Positions 12,667-31,540 of a DNA stretch of 64,000 bases are shown here, in pieces. The notes beneath the pieces are model-generated. The model was not told the DNA's origin. It saw only the letters and a list, made by a program, of their open reading frames with translations, and searched no databases. The stretch covers positions 9,655,360 through 9,719,359 of the forward strand of contig NC_059303.1 in NCBI RefSeq assembly GCF_017591435.1, given 5' to 3'. The translations under genes were made by a program, and so were the position numbers. The stretch's first letter is position 1. Each line of letters opens with the position of its first letter. The DNA is from Portunus trituberculatus (taxonomy: Eukaryota > Arthropoda > Malacostraca > Decapoda > Portunidae).

Positions 12667-15600
12667 CGTGTGGTTACTCGTCAGAAGGTTAACAAACTAT
12701 AATATAGTGTTATATGTACAACTTTAACTATACATAATTGTTATTTTCTCTAAACACTTGGGAGCTCAGAATATCCACACTACTGGACAAGCTAACGTTG
12801 CGAGAGTACGAATGCATTAGGAAATAACAAGGAAAGAGTAATTTATTGGGAGCAAAGGCACATTTAACCACATCTGCTTCCTCGTGCATGCATTCTTCCC
12901 GCTCTCAGTCTCTTTTTGTCTTTCTTCACGCCTCCATCCTTCTCGCACTCCATGTCACCCTTGTCCTCCCACACTCAGTTTTCTCTGATGACGTCACGCC
13001 ACACCTTTCTTATCCTTCCTGCATCCTCAGCGCCCTGCCCCTCTACACTAACGCTCCCTCCTCTTCATTCCATCCTCTTCAATCCCTCACCACATTTTCT
13101 CTCGCCTCCCTGCTGCTCTGGACGCCAAGCTAATCTTTTACACTCCCTCGTCTTTATTCGGTGGCGGTTATCGGTCAGGTACAAGAATATTCCATAATAT
13201 TTGGCCCCAAACAGGGATCTTCCGTGCCGGGCGACACACACTATCCTGGTCGTGCGTGTTCGTTTAATGAATGTGTGGCGAGTAATCTCATCAGACATAT
13301 TTTACTCCGAGTAAGTCTGACCGGGACTCCCGCCATCTCCCAGCCTCGCCTCCTCTCGCTCCACACTGTTTCCCTGGCATATTAATTTGACTAAGCCTGA
13401 TTTGAGTGATTGATGGATTCATTTGAACTGTTTTCTATTAAGTTTCGTCTCCGTCACTCTATTCCTCGTGACGTTTATGCTGCTGCTTAAAAGGTGTCCC
13501 TGCTGCCATGTGTGGCTGGGGTTTGTTCAGCAGCATCGTGGGCTTGCCTGTCATACCACCGTTTTCCTCCCTCACAAGCTTATCAGCGTAACATGGATTT
13601 ACAGCGACACACGAGTGGCTGAAATGATCCACCCCTGCAGCCACGCCACTCAACTTTAGCCTTTATCATCCTCACCTTTAGAACGCGGGATCACTGTGTA
13701 TAATTTCTTTCATTAATTGTAAGTCGCTGGTATCGGAAACTAAGTATGTCCTCTAGCTGTTTTTTTTTTTCCCTAAATTCCTTTTTTTCTTTCCCTTTCC
13801 TTTTTTTCTATTTTTTTTTTTTTTCAGCATGGGGGAGTTAATGACTTTTGCGATGACCTTGACTTACTGGACGAGGTCAGTGTTGAAAGGTTAAGGTGAG
13901 AACATCTTCAGGGAAGCCAGATTACTTGATGTGCTGTGCTAGTGGATGCTTATTACCACCATAACGTCAACGAGACAACAACATTGCAAACGCAAAACAA
14001 AGAACTATTTTTACTCTGGTCTCGGCTGCATGTAACACTCCATCGCACTGTATCCTCTTCCCATCCCCTTTATTCCCCTGCTCTCCCCTACCCATTCTTC
14101 CTCCCTCCATCTCCCACTACCATCTCTTCTCTCTCCCTCTTTACCCCTCTTTCTTCCTGTCTCCCTTTAACCTCTTTCCCTCTCTCCCTATCCTGCCGCT
14201 CCCTCTCTGCCCTCCCCAGCCTCTCCCACCCAAGAGTCTCCTCCCGGTCAGCTGCTGGAACAACCAAACTCAATCACAGTGACAACAGTTCTCGCTTAAA
14301 CCCTGGAGGTCCCTCGCCTGTTTTTGTGGTGGTGGTCCTCCAAAAATCCGTCCTTTCACTAATGTACAGAAAGAGTGACTCATCTTTATTGTGTTTTGAT
14401 TTTTTTCCTTTCGACGTCTGTCTGTCTGGCCTTATCAGTGGCTTAATGTGATTAATCAAGGCATGGCTCGAGTTGGTTTTAATGTTCGAGATGCTCCTTG
14501 TTGTAGAAGATGAAGTGAGGTGTGTTTTGTGTTTGGAATCCTTGTCGCCTTGTGATCTTGAGAACGAGGAATTGAAATGGAGTATATATACATATGCGTG
14601 TAGATAATTAGTAGAACATTAATCTCCATAAAGGTTGAATTCTCAGTATTACTTAACCTCTGGCAGATTCCACTTGTCTTTCTGCCAATGTTTTCCTGTT
14701 CCTCGTGTTAGTGTTGGTGCTTTTGTCCGGGACGCTTTGTTTGTTTGCATTGCCAGTCTCCCTCTCACTTGTCCCGGTGGCAAGTGGCGATCAGAGTTGA
14801 CAGAAATTATAACACATCAGATAATCGCAATTACAAGGCCATACTTTACTTCAGCGAGACCATTAGCCAAGGGACGAGGGGGTTGCATGATTGCCCTGCC
14901 AAGCCCTCCCACTGTCCCGCCTTGCCTTGCTGTGTCGCGCCTCGCCTTGCCCTCCTTACCTCGCCCCGCCTCGCAGGGGTGAAGGACCTGCTGAGTGAAG
15001 GTTAAACGTGAGCCTCATGATGTCTCGGACCTGTTGTCGGATGAAGTGCTGGTCTGGAATGAAGCGACAGTTGTGTTTGTAATGTTGTGTCATGTGTGTT
15101 TATACTGTCTATTAATGCTTGGTGAGAATATGTGGACCAGTATTGGATATATTTAACGCATTGTTTTTTTTTTTAAACTATTGTATTTTTTATTTTCTTG
15201 TGTATTTACGTCTTTTTTTTCATTGTTTATTGATGATGGGTTGAAATATCTAGACCAGTAGCGGGAATATCCCCTTTACTTTTATTTTAATTAATTTTTA
15301 CTTCATTTTTACTTTCTTATTGTTTATTGATAGTGCGTGGAAATATGTGGAACAATATCTGAGAACTACACGTGTGAATTTTTTTTATTAGGTGTGCTAG
15401 AATGAACAGCTTTTTAAGAGTGGTGGCATGAAAGAACATTATATTTTACAGCAAATTTATAGAGCCCATCGCGAGGGAGGCGGTAATCAGTATGTAGATC
15501 TTAATAAAAGATAAGTGAGTCGAAATTAACGTAACCTACATTATTTTTTAAAGTTTTTGTTACCAAATAATAGCTGTCAAATATTATTAGATGAAATTCA

Positions 15601-16620
15601 CAAAGGGAAGAATCTTACTTTATGACATAGACTCAGGCAAGGAACTGCTAATATTAAGATTCGTGCAGCAAATAACTGAACCGTAATTAACACCCACTAC
15701 CGTTTGTCTTGGCCTTCAGGTAATCTTAATGAACCATCACAGTGTACAATTAACACCTGGGGAAGGCACGCGTCCTGTCCTACTTTCTTTGGGAAATTAG
15801 AAGCTTTTGTTTCGTCTTTCTTTCTTGGGAGACTAAGTAGAGTTTATTTCTTAACTTTGGGACGCCTCTGGAACACACCGCCCTACTCGTCCTTATCCTG
15901 CTTTCCCCAATTTCTCTCTCGCCACAAACTTCTACATCCTTCCCTAACATGTATTCGTATCCTCCCCAAAAACCCTTTCTTAACACATATTTCCCCACAC
16001 AAGCAGCCTTTCCCCTTTCCTCTTACAACTTTGCTATCCCCTCTCTTGCTAAAAGTGAGTAGCTTTCCCTCTACCTTCCCCTCTCTTCCCCCTAAACATT
16101 TCTTTCAACTTCTTGCTTACATCTCCATTCCCTGTCCTTGCCCACTCCAGAACATTATCCCCCAACAAACTTCCTTACAGTAGCCTGTCGTTTCCTTCCC
16201 CAGCTTCCCTTCCCACCAACACATCACCCCCTTCCATCCACAGTACACAAGGTTTCTCTTCAGCCGCCACAATGTAAATAATGACAGTTTTCTCCCATTG
16301 CATTCTCATTTCAAGTAATTTGTTCCCCTTGAGAAGCGGAGGGAGGGAGAGAAGGAGAGAGGGAGGGAAGAAGAGGCAGGCCATTTCCTCATTTCCTCCT
16401 CTGCCTCACAAAACGCACCGACCAACTACCTACCTCACCTGCGCACCGGCCCGCTAATGAGTCCGGCTCGGTCAGGTAATGCGGGATGTGACGGGCGAAT
16501 GGCGATCTTACCGATAAAGTCCGTAAGGTTAATTTTTCTCGCGTCTCTCGGTGGCCTAAATTAAGATCGGTCCATCCCCACCTGAGTGAACCAGCGTCCA
16601 GAGAGTGATGGTTCTTTATC

Positions 16621-16621
<1 letters not shown>
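12665..16621. other. Longest repeat-poor block
   Basis: Almost 4 kb without a microsatellite. Holds the 13828 exon candidate; a 64-codon unassigned minus-strand frame at 13459-13653 (LSGVAAGVDHFSHSC start, no ATG); pyrimidine-rich stretches at 14040-14230 and 15880-16180; and an island at 16390-16600 with TAATGAGTC at 16455. Confidence 0.5.
13828..13895 (+). CDS. Candidate internal exon, acidic peptide, unassigned
   Basis: The segment follows a very strong acceptor: a run of more than 20 pyrimidines ending TTTCAG. It closes on a consensus donor, AAG|GTGAGA. The first frame is open for 22 codons plus two bases and reads HGGVNDFCDDLDLLDEVSVE and then R-L. The other two frames add nothing recognisable. 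I know no family for this peptide. It leaves two bases of a codon, which matches the single-base entry phase of the terminal exon candidate at 30268. The two could be joined, giving a continuous charged helix, but that pairing is inference over a 16 kb gap. T-rich acceptor look-alikes are common in this window, so confidence stays low. Confidence 0.25.

Positions 16622-16689
<68 letters not shown>
16622..16689. repeat. (GT)n microsatellite
   Basis: 68 bp. Confidence 0.97.
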
Positions 16690-16691
<2 letters not shown>

Positions 16692-17195
16692 TGTTATTTT
16701 TTCTTCTTTTTCGTCAGGGGATGTTTGTAAGTGTAAATTCTGTTAGGTGTACTGTTTTATTTTGTGTATAATACTTTCTACTGTGTTCTGTATTATGCGT
16801 ATCTTTTATTTCCTTATCTTGTGTGGAACCTTATGCATTTTCCATTTGTAGTCATGACGCGTACAAGGGATGGATAGAAGTGTGTCAGGGTATATTCTCA
16901 GTGTGGATAATTTTCGTTTCCTTATTCTTATTCTATTCATACTGTTAACATATAATTCCTTTTCTCTTTATTTATTCTCCATGGAAACGTTTTCACTTAT
17001 AATTCTACTCCGCCTCATTCCTTTTAACCTTCTCATTTTCCGGCAATTCTACATCTCATTTACCTTATTTCCTTCTCCCCGATACATCCTCCTTCCCGCC
17101 ATTTTTATTCCCCCTTAACTTCCCTTCCACTCGTCTGTATGGGGTGAAGAAAAATGTACAAATTATGATTTTATTAATGACTCGTACGTGGGAAG

Positions 17196-17232
17196 GGAGG
17201 AGGAGGAGGAGGAGGAGGAGGAGGAGGAGGAG
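17196..17232. repeat. (GGA)n microsatellite
   Basis: 37 bp. Confidence 0.95.
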
Positions 17233-17399
17233 CGATTTTTCACAGCAGAACCTCGGAAACATTATGCAAATCAAGATCAGCTAGAATATTATTAAGTAAA
17301 GCTCGTTTATAGATAGTTTTTTCTCTTACTCGAGGAAAATATGTATTAAAAAAAAGTGTGTTGGTGATTCATTTATCGTTTTATCTTACTTTATTTTTT

Positions 17400-17403
<4 letters not shown>

Positions 17404-17448
<45 letters not shown>

Positions 17449-17465
17449 TGTTTGTGTTTGTGTTT
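17404..17465. repeat. (GT)n then (TTTGTG)n
   Basis: 42 bp of GT decaying into a short hexanucleotide run. Confidence 0.95.
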
Positions 17466-17721
17466 TGTTTTCAGGAATTCCAATATTTTTGTTAGTTTTT
17501 TTTTTTTTTTTTGGTTTCGTTTCTGTGAAAATTCTTTGTTGGATTTTGGTTTCGCTATTCTCTTTCATTATTGTTGTCATATTCCTCTCCTGTCTCTTCT
17601 TTATTTCTCCTCCCTGTCTCCTAAATTTGATCCTTCTCCACTCTTCCGCCTCTTCCGCCTCTTTGTCCCGTCCTCTTTCTCTTCTTCCCCCTCCTCCTCC
17701 ATCTTCTTTTTTTTTTTCTAC

Positions 17722-17902
17722 CTCTTCTTCTTCTTCTTCTTCTTCTTCTTCTTCTTCTTCTTCTTTGTGTTCATCATCATCATCATCATCTTCATCTTCT
17801 TCTTCTTCTTCTTCTTCTTCTTCTTCTTCTTCTTCTTCTTCTTCTTCTTCTTCTTCTTCTTCTTCTTCTTCTTCTTCTTCTTCTTCTTCTTCTTCTTCTT
17901 CT
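17722..17902. repeat. (TTC)n with (TCA)n insert
   Basis: 181 bp, TTC on both sides of a short TCA/GTG interruption at 17765-17797. Confidence 0.96.
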
Positions 17903-18032
17903 ATTTCTCCGTTTACTTGTTATTGTTGCTGTTGTTTCGTTTCAAGCTATTCCCATTTTCTGTATTCTATTCTCTCAGCTATTCTTCACGGTGTCATTCC
18001 TTACTTCCTGTTCACTCTGTTGTTTTGCTTCC

Positions 18033-19689
<1,657 letters not shown>

Positions 19690-19763
<74 letters not shown>
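19690..19763. repeat. (GA)n microsatellite
   Basis: 74 bp. Confidence 0.97.
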
Positions 19764-19766
<3 letters not shown>

Positions 19767-19921
19767 GAAGCGGAAATGGAAGATAGCTAAATAGCAACTG
19801 TTGAAAGCAAGAACAGGAAAGAGAAAAAAAAAATGAAAAAAATGCACACGGACGAACGCATCCACTTCCAGTATTACCATATCAGCTTGCAAGTAAATCG
19901 GGCAATTTCCAGCTCGTCTCT

Positions 19922-19969
19922 GATTGGCTAATAAATGAGGGAGGACGAATTAAGGGACCAATGGGCGGG
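19922..19969. promoter_or_regulatory. CCAAT and GC-box cluster
   Basis: An inverted CCAAT box (GATTGGCT, 19922-19929) and a direct CCAAT fused to a GC box (CCAATGGGCGGG, 19958-19969) lie 30 bp apart at the start of a CpG-containing unique block (19900-20190). The arrangement is promoter- or enhancer-like. No TATA box or transcript start is evident. Confidence 0.25.
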
Positions 19970-20563
19970 CTTCCTTGTCTTCGGAATGAGTGATCGCCGC
20001 GTCGTGGGGAATGAAAGTAGTCCCTAATTTTTCCTCCTGGAGATCCGCTTACACTATCGCTAAATGGCGTCACAGGAGCGGACGCGGCAATTACTGCATA
20101 TATCAAAATGCAGATGAGATGCATTGCCATACTGTGGGTGATGGATAACGCTGCCAGGCTCGGGAACGTCACACCAACTGGAATGTCTCGCCGAGTGGTG
20201 GCCAGAGGGACCTCCTGGTATTGTGGCAGTGGTGGTGGTGGTGATGGTGGTGGTAGTGGTTGGGTCTGAAAATGGAGGAAATGAGAGTGGGATTATCTAG
20301 TGGCCATCACATTTATTTTCCCCTTTTTCCCTCTCCGTCTCTTTTTTCGTGTATTTTCTAGTAATATCGAAGCGAAAGTTTTTTTTTTTTGTTATTGTTT
20401 ACATGTTTATGTCTTTTATTCGTGTTGAACTTCGCTATTTACTTAACTTGAAAACGTACTCACTGGAGGACAAGTTCACGAAACATGCGAGTGGTGAAGG
20501 TGTCACGTCTCGTCGTAATTTAGTACAACGGCAATATTGTTTATCCATATGCTGGCTTAGTAT

Positions 20564-20666
20564 TCGTCGTCGTCGTTCTTGTTGTTATCGTTCTTCTTCT
20601 TCTTCTTCTTCTTCTTCTTCTTCTCCTTCTTCTTCTTCTTCTTCTTTCTCCTTTTTGTCTTTCTCA

Positions 20667-20731
<65 letters not shown>

Positions 20732-21065
20732 CTCGTCCTCGTCCTCGTCCTCCTACTCCTCCTCGTCCTCCTCCTCCTCCTCCTCCTCCTCCTCCTCCTC
20801 CTCCTCCTCCTCCTCCTCCTCCTCCTCCTCCTCCTCCTCCTCCTCCTCCTCCTCCTCCTCTCTCCTTCTCCTCCTCCTCCTCCTCCTCCTCCTCCTCCTC
20901 CTCCTCCTCCTCCTCCTCCTCCTCCTTTTCCTTCTCCTCCTCCTCCTCCTCCTCCTTCTTCTTCTTCTTCTTCTCCTTCTCCTTCTCCTTCTCCTTCTCC
21001 TTCTCCTTCTTCTCCTCCTCCTCCTCCTCCTCCTCCTCCTCCTCCTCCTCCTCCTCCTCCTCCTC
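20564..21065. repeat. 500 bp trinucleotide mosaic
   Basis: Successive TTC (20590-20660), pure CGT (20667-20730, about 21 copies), CTC (20760-20935 with a CTCTC slip near 20862), CTT/CTC hexamers (20930-21010) and CTC to 21065. It translates as homopolymers in all frames. Confidence 0.97.

Positions 21066-24248
<3,183 letters not shown>

Positions 24249-24288
<40 letters not shown>
24249..24288. repeat. (GA)n microsatellite
   Basis: 40 bp. Confidence 0.96.
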
Positions 24289-24292
<4 letters not shown>

Positions 24293-24636
24293 GATTTGAC
24301 TTTGTTTTTTATTGCAGTAGAAGTTAGCAAGTAAAATGTTCTGTAATGTATAGAGAAAGAAAAAAAATAAAGAATAAATCAATAAATAGAATAAAAGGTA
24401 AATGTGTCAACAAAACTTGAAATCCTCACCACTTCAGCACATTTCCCAGCAAGTGACAAGCCTGTAATGGCCACGAAGATAAGTTTTGCCAGCAGGACAA
24501 TAACTTAAGGCTGCACGAGGATTGATCCTTGACGAGGCTGACGAAAACGAAGTACATACATTCACCTTCTGACTACCTGGGAAGTTTGTCTGTACCGAGA
24601 ACACATTTGTACCCTGACACACCCACCCACCCACCC

Positions 24637-24667
24637 CACACACACACACACACGCACACACACACAT
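24637..24667. repeat. Short (CA)n
   Basis: CA run with one CG interruption, after a (CCCA)n stretch. Confidence 0.9.
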
Positions 24668-24906
24668 TCACCCTCGATCACGAACGCCCTCTCGTCGAAA
24701 ATTAAACAAAAGACCTTCCCACCATTAGACGCAACTCGTATCGGTCCTCAGAAGAACCTCAGTCGCGGAGACAAACGGCGGTCATATGTCAGTGGCAGTG
24801 TCTTTCTCGGGTATCGCGGGTTGATGTGCTCGTCGGCTGCTAAGTCTGCCCTGCTTTGTTTCCTTGTGGCTTCTCCTCCCTTCCGCCTTGTCACTTCCCA
24901 TCGTAT

Positions 24907-24907
<1 letters not shown>

Positions 24908-24996
<89 letters not shown>
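24908..24996. repeat. (CT)n microsatellite
   Basis: 89 bp. Confidence 0.97.
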
Positions 24997-25885
<889 letters not shown>

Positions 25886-25929
25886 TCGCTTTAGAGTTTT
25901 AATGTTGCTGAAGTGTTCTTGTGGTGATT

Positions 25930-26357
25930 CCTTTGAGGAGGGAGAGAGGAAGGAGGATGAAAAAGCGACAATTAAGAGGAGGAATAATGCTAATGATATA
26001 AGTAAAAACAAGAGGAGTGAGAAGAGTCATGCTTTTAATATGAGGAGCAGAGGAGAAAGAGGAGGAGAAGGAATATTGATAGAAAAATGACGAAGATAGA
26101 GGAAAAAGTAAAGGAAAAGAAGATGAATAAGAGTAAGAATAAGAGGATGGATAAAAGGAAAAAGAAGATAGGAATGGGAGCAAGAAAATAATCAATAATA
26201 AAAATAAGAATAACCAGAGGAAGAGGAGAAGAAGAAGAACAAGAACAAGAACAAGAACAAGAAGAACAAGAACAAGAAGAAAGGGGAGGAATAAGAGTAA
26301 GAATAAGTGAGGAGGAGGAGGAGGAGGAGGAGGAGGAGGAGGAGGAGGAGGAGGAGG
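25930..26357. repeat. Purine-rich block, (AAGAAC)n and (GGA)n
   Basis: A/G-rich plus strand with an AAGAAC hexamer run at about 26230-26280 and pure GGA at 26309-26357. Confidence 0.93.
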
Positions 26358-26487
26358 TCTAGAAATAAGAATAAGAATGAGAGGAGGAGCAGCAGTAGGA
26401 GGAGGAAGAGGCCGCTACCACCACGTTGCTCTAATTAATTACAAGTGTCGAGGGCAGCTGGAGAGGGTCGTCTGCCTCCTTCTTCAT

Positions 26488-26850
26488 CCACCACCACCAC
26501 CGCCACCACCACCACCAGCGCTAACGTCACTACAGCCAACACCACTGTCACTATCCTGGCCACTGACACTACAATTGCTTCCACCACAACCACCACCACC
26601 ACCACCACCACCACCAGCGCTAACGTCACTACCACCAACACCACTGTCACTGTCTCTGGCCACTACCGTCACAATTGTTACCACCACCACCACCACCACT
26701 ACTACCACGACCACCACCATCGCTAATGTCACTACCACCAAAACCACACACACCACTGTCACTATCTCTGGCTACTACTACCACAATTGTTTCCACCACC
26801 ACCACTGCTACCACCACCACCACCACCACCACCTCCACCACCACCACCAA
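26488..26850. repeat. Three-copy minisatellite linked by (ACC)n
   Basis: Cores of about 60 bp start at 26521, 26620 and 26723. Each begins CTAA(C/T)GTCACTAC and ends ACAATTG, and (ACC)n linkers separate them. The first two share a frame (period 99) and read SANVTTxNTTVT; the third is shifted (period 103). Confidence 0.9.
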
Positions 26851-27316
26851 TCCTAATTCCACCCCAAGCACCAACGTTTCCATCAACTCTGTCATTACGT
26901 AAATCACCATCAATCACCACCACTGCAGGCTGCACCACCACCTCCACACCCGTGCTCGACTTCCCATCATTGACCGCCATCACTACTCCACCGTCCACAT
27001 CACCACAACATCACCACAACATCACTATTGCCATGGCCGTGTCCTGTCATCACCATCACCACCATCACCACCATCAGGCCTCGTCCTCCCCGTCACTGGA
27101 ATGTGAATAAAAGATGGCACGTTGCGTCTCATAATGGAAGCTGGGCGAGGGGGGCCGAGAGGGGGGCGAGAGGGGGCGAGAGTGGGCTAGGGGGACAGTT
27201 TGTGGGGGCTGAGGGACGGAATGCCTGCAGGGAAAATGAAAATAGGAATGATGTTCTTTGTGTCGCTTGGCCGTGTGTGTGAATTTGATGTTTTCCCGCC
27301 AGATGATGTTACTAGG

Positions 27317-27318
<2 letters not shown>

Positions 27319-27408
<90 letters not shown>
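27319..27408. repeat. (CT)n microsatellite
   Basis: 90 bp. Confidence 0.97.
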
Positions 27409-27412
<4 letters not shown>

Positions 27413-27614
27413 ATGTAAATCTTGATTCAGATTTGCTTATTTTTCCTGCTTTAATAAAAAAAGATCCATTAAGTGTCAGGTTTTATATATTTATTTACTT
27501 TATTTTTCTTTTACTTTTCTGTTAGCTTTGGCATCATGAGAGGCGAGACGGAAGTTAAATATGTATTAGCAGTTAATGAGTAGAAACAAAACATTAACTG
27601 GTAATGTTTACACC

Positions 27615-27615
<1 letters not shown>

Positions 27616-27697
<82 letters not shown>
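27616..27697. repeat. (CA)n microsatellite
   Basis: 82 bp. Confidence 0.97.
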
Positions 27698-27700
<3 letters not shown>

Positions 27701-27784
27701 AAAAAACTTGATAGCAATAATTTATAGCTGATAGGTTCATTAACATAAAATTAGTATTTTTTATACATTAGCAACTACTACAAC

Positions 27785-27787
27785 TAT

Positions 27788-27862
<75 letters not shown>
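27785..27862. repeat. (CTA)n microsatellite
   Basis: 78 bp. Confidence 0.97.
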
Positions 27863-28163
27863 GTCTGTTAATACTAATACTAATAATGATGATCATAGCA
27901 ATAATAATAATAATGAAATATGGAACTAAGCAAATAAGTCATTAATGACAGGTATATAATAATTAAAGTGAGGGGTCGGTTCCATGCTTGCCTGGATGTG
28001 ACAAGAACAAGCAAGCGGCTTAGCGTTGTGACAGAAGCAGCAGGAACGCTGACAGCAGGAGGAGGAGGGGGAGGCACGGAGAGAGATGGGCGTGGAGGCA
28101 GCAGGAGCCGACGAGAGATTAATCAGTTGTCAGCAGTCCGCAATGGCCATTCTAACGCAACTC

Positions 28164-28433
<270 letters not shown>

Positions 28434-28835
28434 CCTGACGGAGTACAAGCCTGCACCTAAGAGTACAAATACCTGTGTAAATTAGAATATCAATGCATTC
28501 ACAAACGCAGCCCGGCCGCCACCTGCTCGCCGCAAACCTGAACAAGAAGACACGGCATTCGTCTTTCAGCGTCGGTATTTCTCGCCGGCCGCGTGTAGGA
28601 GCTAAATCCATTTTTGTCACTTTACATAAAGCCAAGGAGGATGGTGCAGTGGCAGGTTGGTTCTCTCGCTCGACGCCATGCATACAAGAACGCGCGCGAG
28701 TCGGGATGTCAGCTGGGCACGATTGATGATGTGAGAAGCTTTCATATTTTTGGGGCGACGCTCTGGAGAGGATGTGTGTTTTATCCTTATAGCGTCTAGG
28801 GCCACGGAGAAACAGGAAAAGGAGGAGAAGGAGGG

Positions 28836-28907
28836 CGAGGAGGAGGAGGAGGAGGAGGAGGAGGAGGAGGAGGAGGAGGAGGAGGAGGAGGAGGAGGAGG
28901 AGGAGGG
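28836..28907. repeat. (GGA)n microsatellite
   Basis: 72 bp in a longer purine-rich stretch (28800-29130). Confidence 0.96.
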
Positions 28908-29859
28908 ATAATACGTGAAGCCGGAGGAAGAGGTGGAAGGGAAAAAGAATAAAAGGAAGGAGGTGCTGGAGAAGTCGTGGGATCTGCTAGAAGATGGGGA
29001 AGAGGAGGAGTAGTGATGGGTGAAAGAAAAATAAAGTGGTAGTGAAATGGAATATCCAGCAGGAGGAGAAAAAGGAGGACGAGAGGAGGAGAATAGGAAA
29101 AAGTGATGGGGAGAAGAAAGAGATGGCAAAATGGAGTGTGTGGATGTGGGAGAAAGTGAGCGACGGTCAGGAGAAAAGGAGAGGGAGAGGAGAGGCGCTG
29201 TGTAACTTTGGAGTGACTGACATTTTAAATTTTTTTCTGGATTTTTCACTTTACATTCCCAGCAAGTGTCTCGCATTGAACTTGCGCCTCACTTAATGTT
29301 CTCTTTCATTCCCCCGCTTATCCTCCTAAGGAACTCTGAATTTTTGTCATAGATATTTTTTGGAACTTTAGTCTTGGTAATAAACTGCATAATTAAATAG
29401 CCATCGAGAGAACAATTAATACAAAAAAGTAAGGATTTATAGCGAAATTATGAAGCACATGATTTTTTTTAAAGGAAAGATAGAAATACAAGAAAAGAAA
29501 AAAAATGGTGAAAATATGACGAACAAAAATTTTAAAACAGGATTGAGATTTTGAAAAGTAGTTTATAATCAAGATTGAAGAAAACACAAAATTATCGGAA
29601 AATTTTAGTGTGTGAGAAAGAGAGGCATAAAAAGAAGGGAAAATATGATAAAAATAGTAGAAAGGAGACAAAAACACAAAGGGGGGGGACTGCGGGGAAG
29701 CCTGGTGTGGGGGGCTATTCAGAATCCATCAAGGTCGACCCCCGAGGAGGCCGGGAGAGAGCCGGAGAATGGCGGAGGGCGGGGGTCTAGGCCTCAGAGG
29801 GGCAGACCCTGTCCCCTTCTTGTTTACATCAGCCGCCCTCCTCCCGCGTCCTCATCATC

Positions 29860-29954
<95 letters not shown>

Positions 29955-30267
29955 ATTTTTTATTCAAATTTCGTGACCTAGATAGATTAAATTATTTAAA
30001 TGCTAATTCTTGTTCAATGAATATATTTAACAACTGGTTATCTTGCACAAAATGCGTTTTTTTAATGCTTACACACTGTTGAATTAATGTGTGATAATAT
30101 AGATTGGTTTAGACACTAGCCATGTGTGTCCATATAACATACTATGCGTTTGATACTTGTTCCTAACCCTGAAATTGTACAAATGGTTGAAATAAATGCA
30201 GACAGAAAGGACGAGCGGGTCCGGCATTCCTCACAGTGACCGTCCTCGTTTCTTGGTCTTGCTGCAG
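28908..30267. other. Purine-rich then AT-rich sequence
   Basis: A/G-rich to 29200, AT-rich after, with a GC-rich patch at 29680-29850. No gene seen before the 30268 exon candidate. Confidence 0.5.
29863..29949. repeat. (CT)n microsatellite
   Basis: 87 bp. Confidence 0.97.
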
Positions 30268-30391
30268 AAATGAGGCTGAAAAATATTTAGACAACGCGGA
30301 GTTTCAGTGGCTTCTCTCAACGGTCACTGTCTTGTGTTTTGCCTCAGTAGCTTGCAACTCTAGAAGGAAAAGAAAACGTATGATCGCCTAA
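30268..30391 (+). CDS. Candidate terminal exon: membrane helix plus basic tail
   Basis: A good acceptor (pyrimidine-rich TCCTCGTTTCTTGGTCTTGCTGCAG) precedes a frame that enters with one base, runs 40 codons and stops at TAA 30389-30391. The peptide begins NEAEKYLDNAEFQW. A hydrophobic stretch follows (LLSTVTVLCFASVAC, residues about 15-29), then a basic tail ending RRKRKRMIA. This is the layout of a single-pass or tail-anchored membrane protein whose short positively charged tail faces the cytosol. The frame contains no simple repeat. I do not recognise the protein. An upstream exon must supply two bases of the first codon, and the exon candidate at 13828-13895 has that phase. An AATAAA-type signal was not found immediately downstream. 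Confidence 0.28.
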
Positions 30392-30524
30392 TGTATTCCG
30401 AACTTCACGATTTATGATACTTCCCTGGTTGTTGTTTGTTCATGATTTTGCAGAGGCGATATGCAAGACACGCTGCAAAGTTTGTGTTGGACCAAGACAC
30501 ACTGCACAGCGAGTCGCGATGGCT

Positions 30525-30677
30525 GTGGTGGTGGTGGTGGTGGTGGTGGTGGTCTTCATGGTGTTGTGATTTCTAGTTATGATAGTTGTGATGGTGGTCC
30601 TTTTGATGGTGGTTGTGGTGGTGGTGATGGTGGTGGTGTTTCTGATGGTGGTTGATTATAATGATTTTATGCTATTA

Positions 30678-30732
<55 letters not shown>

Positions 30733-30733
30733 C
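30525..30733. repeat. (GGT)n, degenerate GGT, (ATT)n
   Basis: Pure GGT 30525-30553, imperfect GGT to 30655, then ATT 30674-30733. Confidence 0.93.
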
Positions 30734-31086
30734 ATCATCATTATTTTTATTATTATTGTTTATACTTTTATTACTATTATCATTTGTATTATTATTTAGA
30801 AGCAATGGAGAAGAGTATGTGAATATTATGTCTTGTCTGTTAGCAATGTTATCTTTACTTTTTCTGATCGGAATGGTGCTGTGGCTGTCATCGTCTTGGC
30901 TTGGTGGCCACGGCTCAGTGGTGGTGATGGTGGTGGTGATTGTTTTAGCAGTGACGGTGGTCGCCTACTTTTAATGGTTCTTTATTTCCAAGAGAATCTT
31001 GTCCACTCGTCCAACTGACTCAGGGAGAGAAAAACACTCGCTAGAATTCACGAAACATCTCACTCCTTCATTTTCTCATTCTGTTG

Positions 31087-31149
31087 TCTCCTCCTCCTCC
31101 TCCTCCTCCTCCTCCTCCTCCTCCTCCTCCTCCTCCTCCTCCTCCTCCA
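31087..31149. repeat. (CTC)n microsatellite
   Basis: 63 bp. Confidence 0.97.
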
Positions 31150-31454
31150 CTCTTTTGTTTCCACTCTTATTTTTCTTCCATTATTCCTCTTTCTTCCAGC
31201 CTTGTTAGTTTTTTACTTCCTGTCTCTGGTTTATCGCAGCTCTTGGATCCCGGCCACGGCGCCTGGTCGCCCAGAGTGGGACATGCTCTCAATGGTCTTC
31301 TAATAACCTGGTAGCGCTGAGAGACACACTCAAAAGAGCTTACGTCGTGAAGTGAACCGCGACAGACACGGCACTCTGAAAATGGTTTTCAGAGAAAAAA
31401 AATGCAAGTCAGATTAAAGGTCGTGGCCGTATTTTACTGTCTGGTATATGATAT

Positions 31455-31456
<2 letters not shown>

Positions 31457-31531
<75 letters not shown>

Positions 31532-31540
31532 CGTGCGTGC
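31457..31540. repeat. (GT)n then (GCGT)n
   Basis: 70 bp of GT ending in three GCGT units. Confidence 0.96.
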
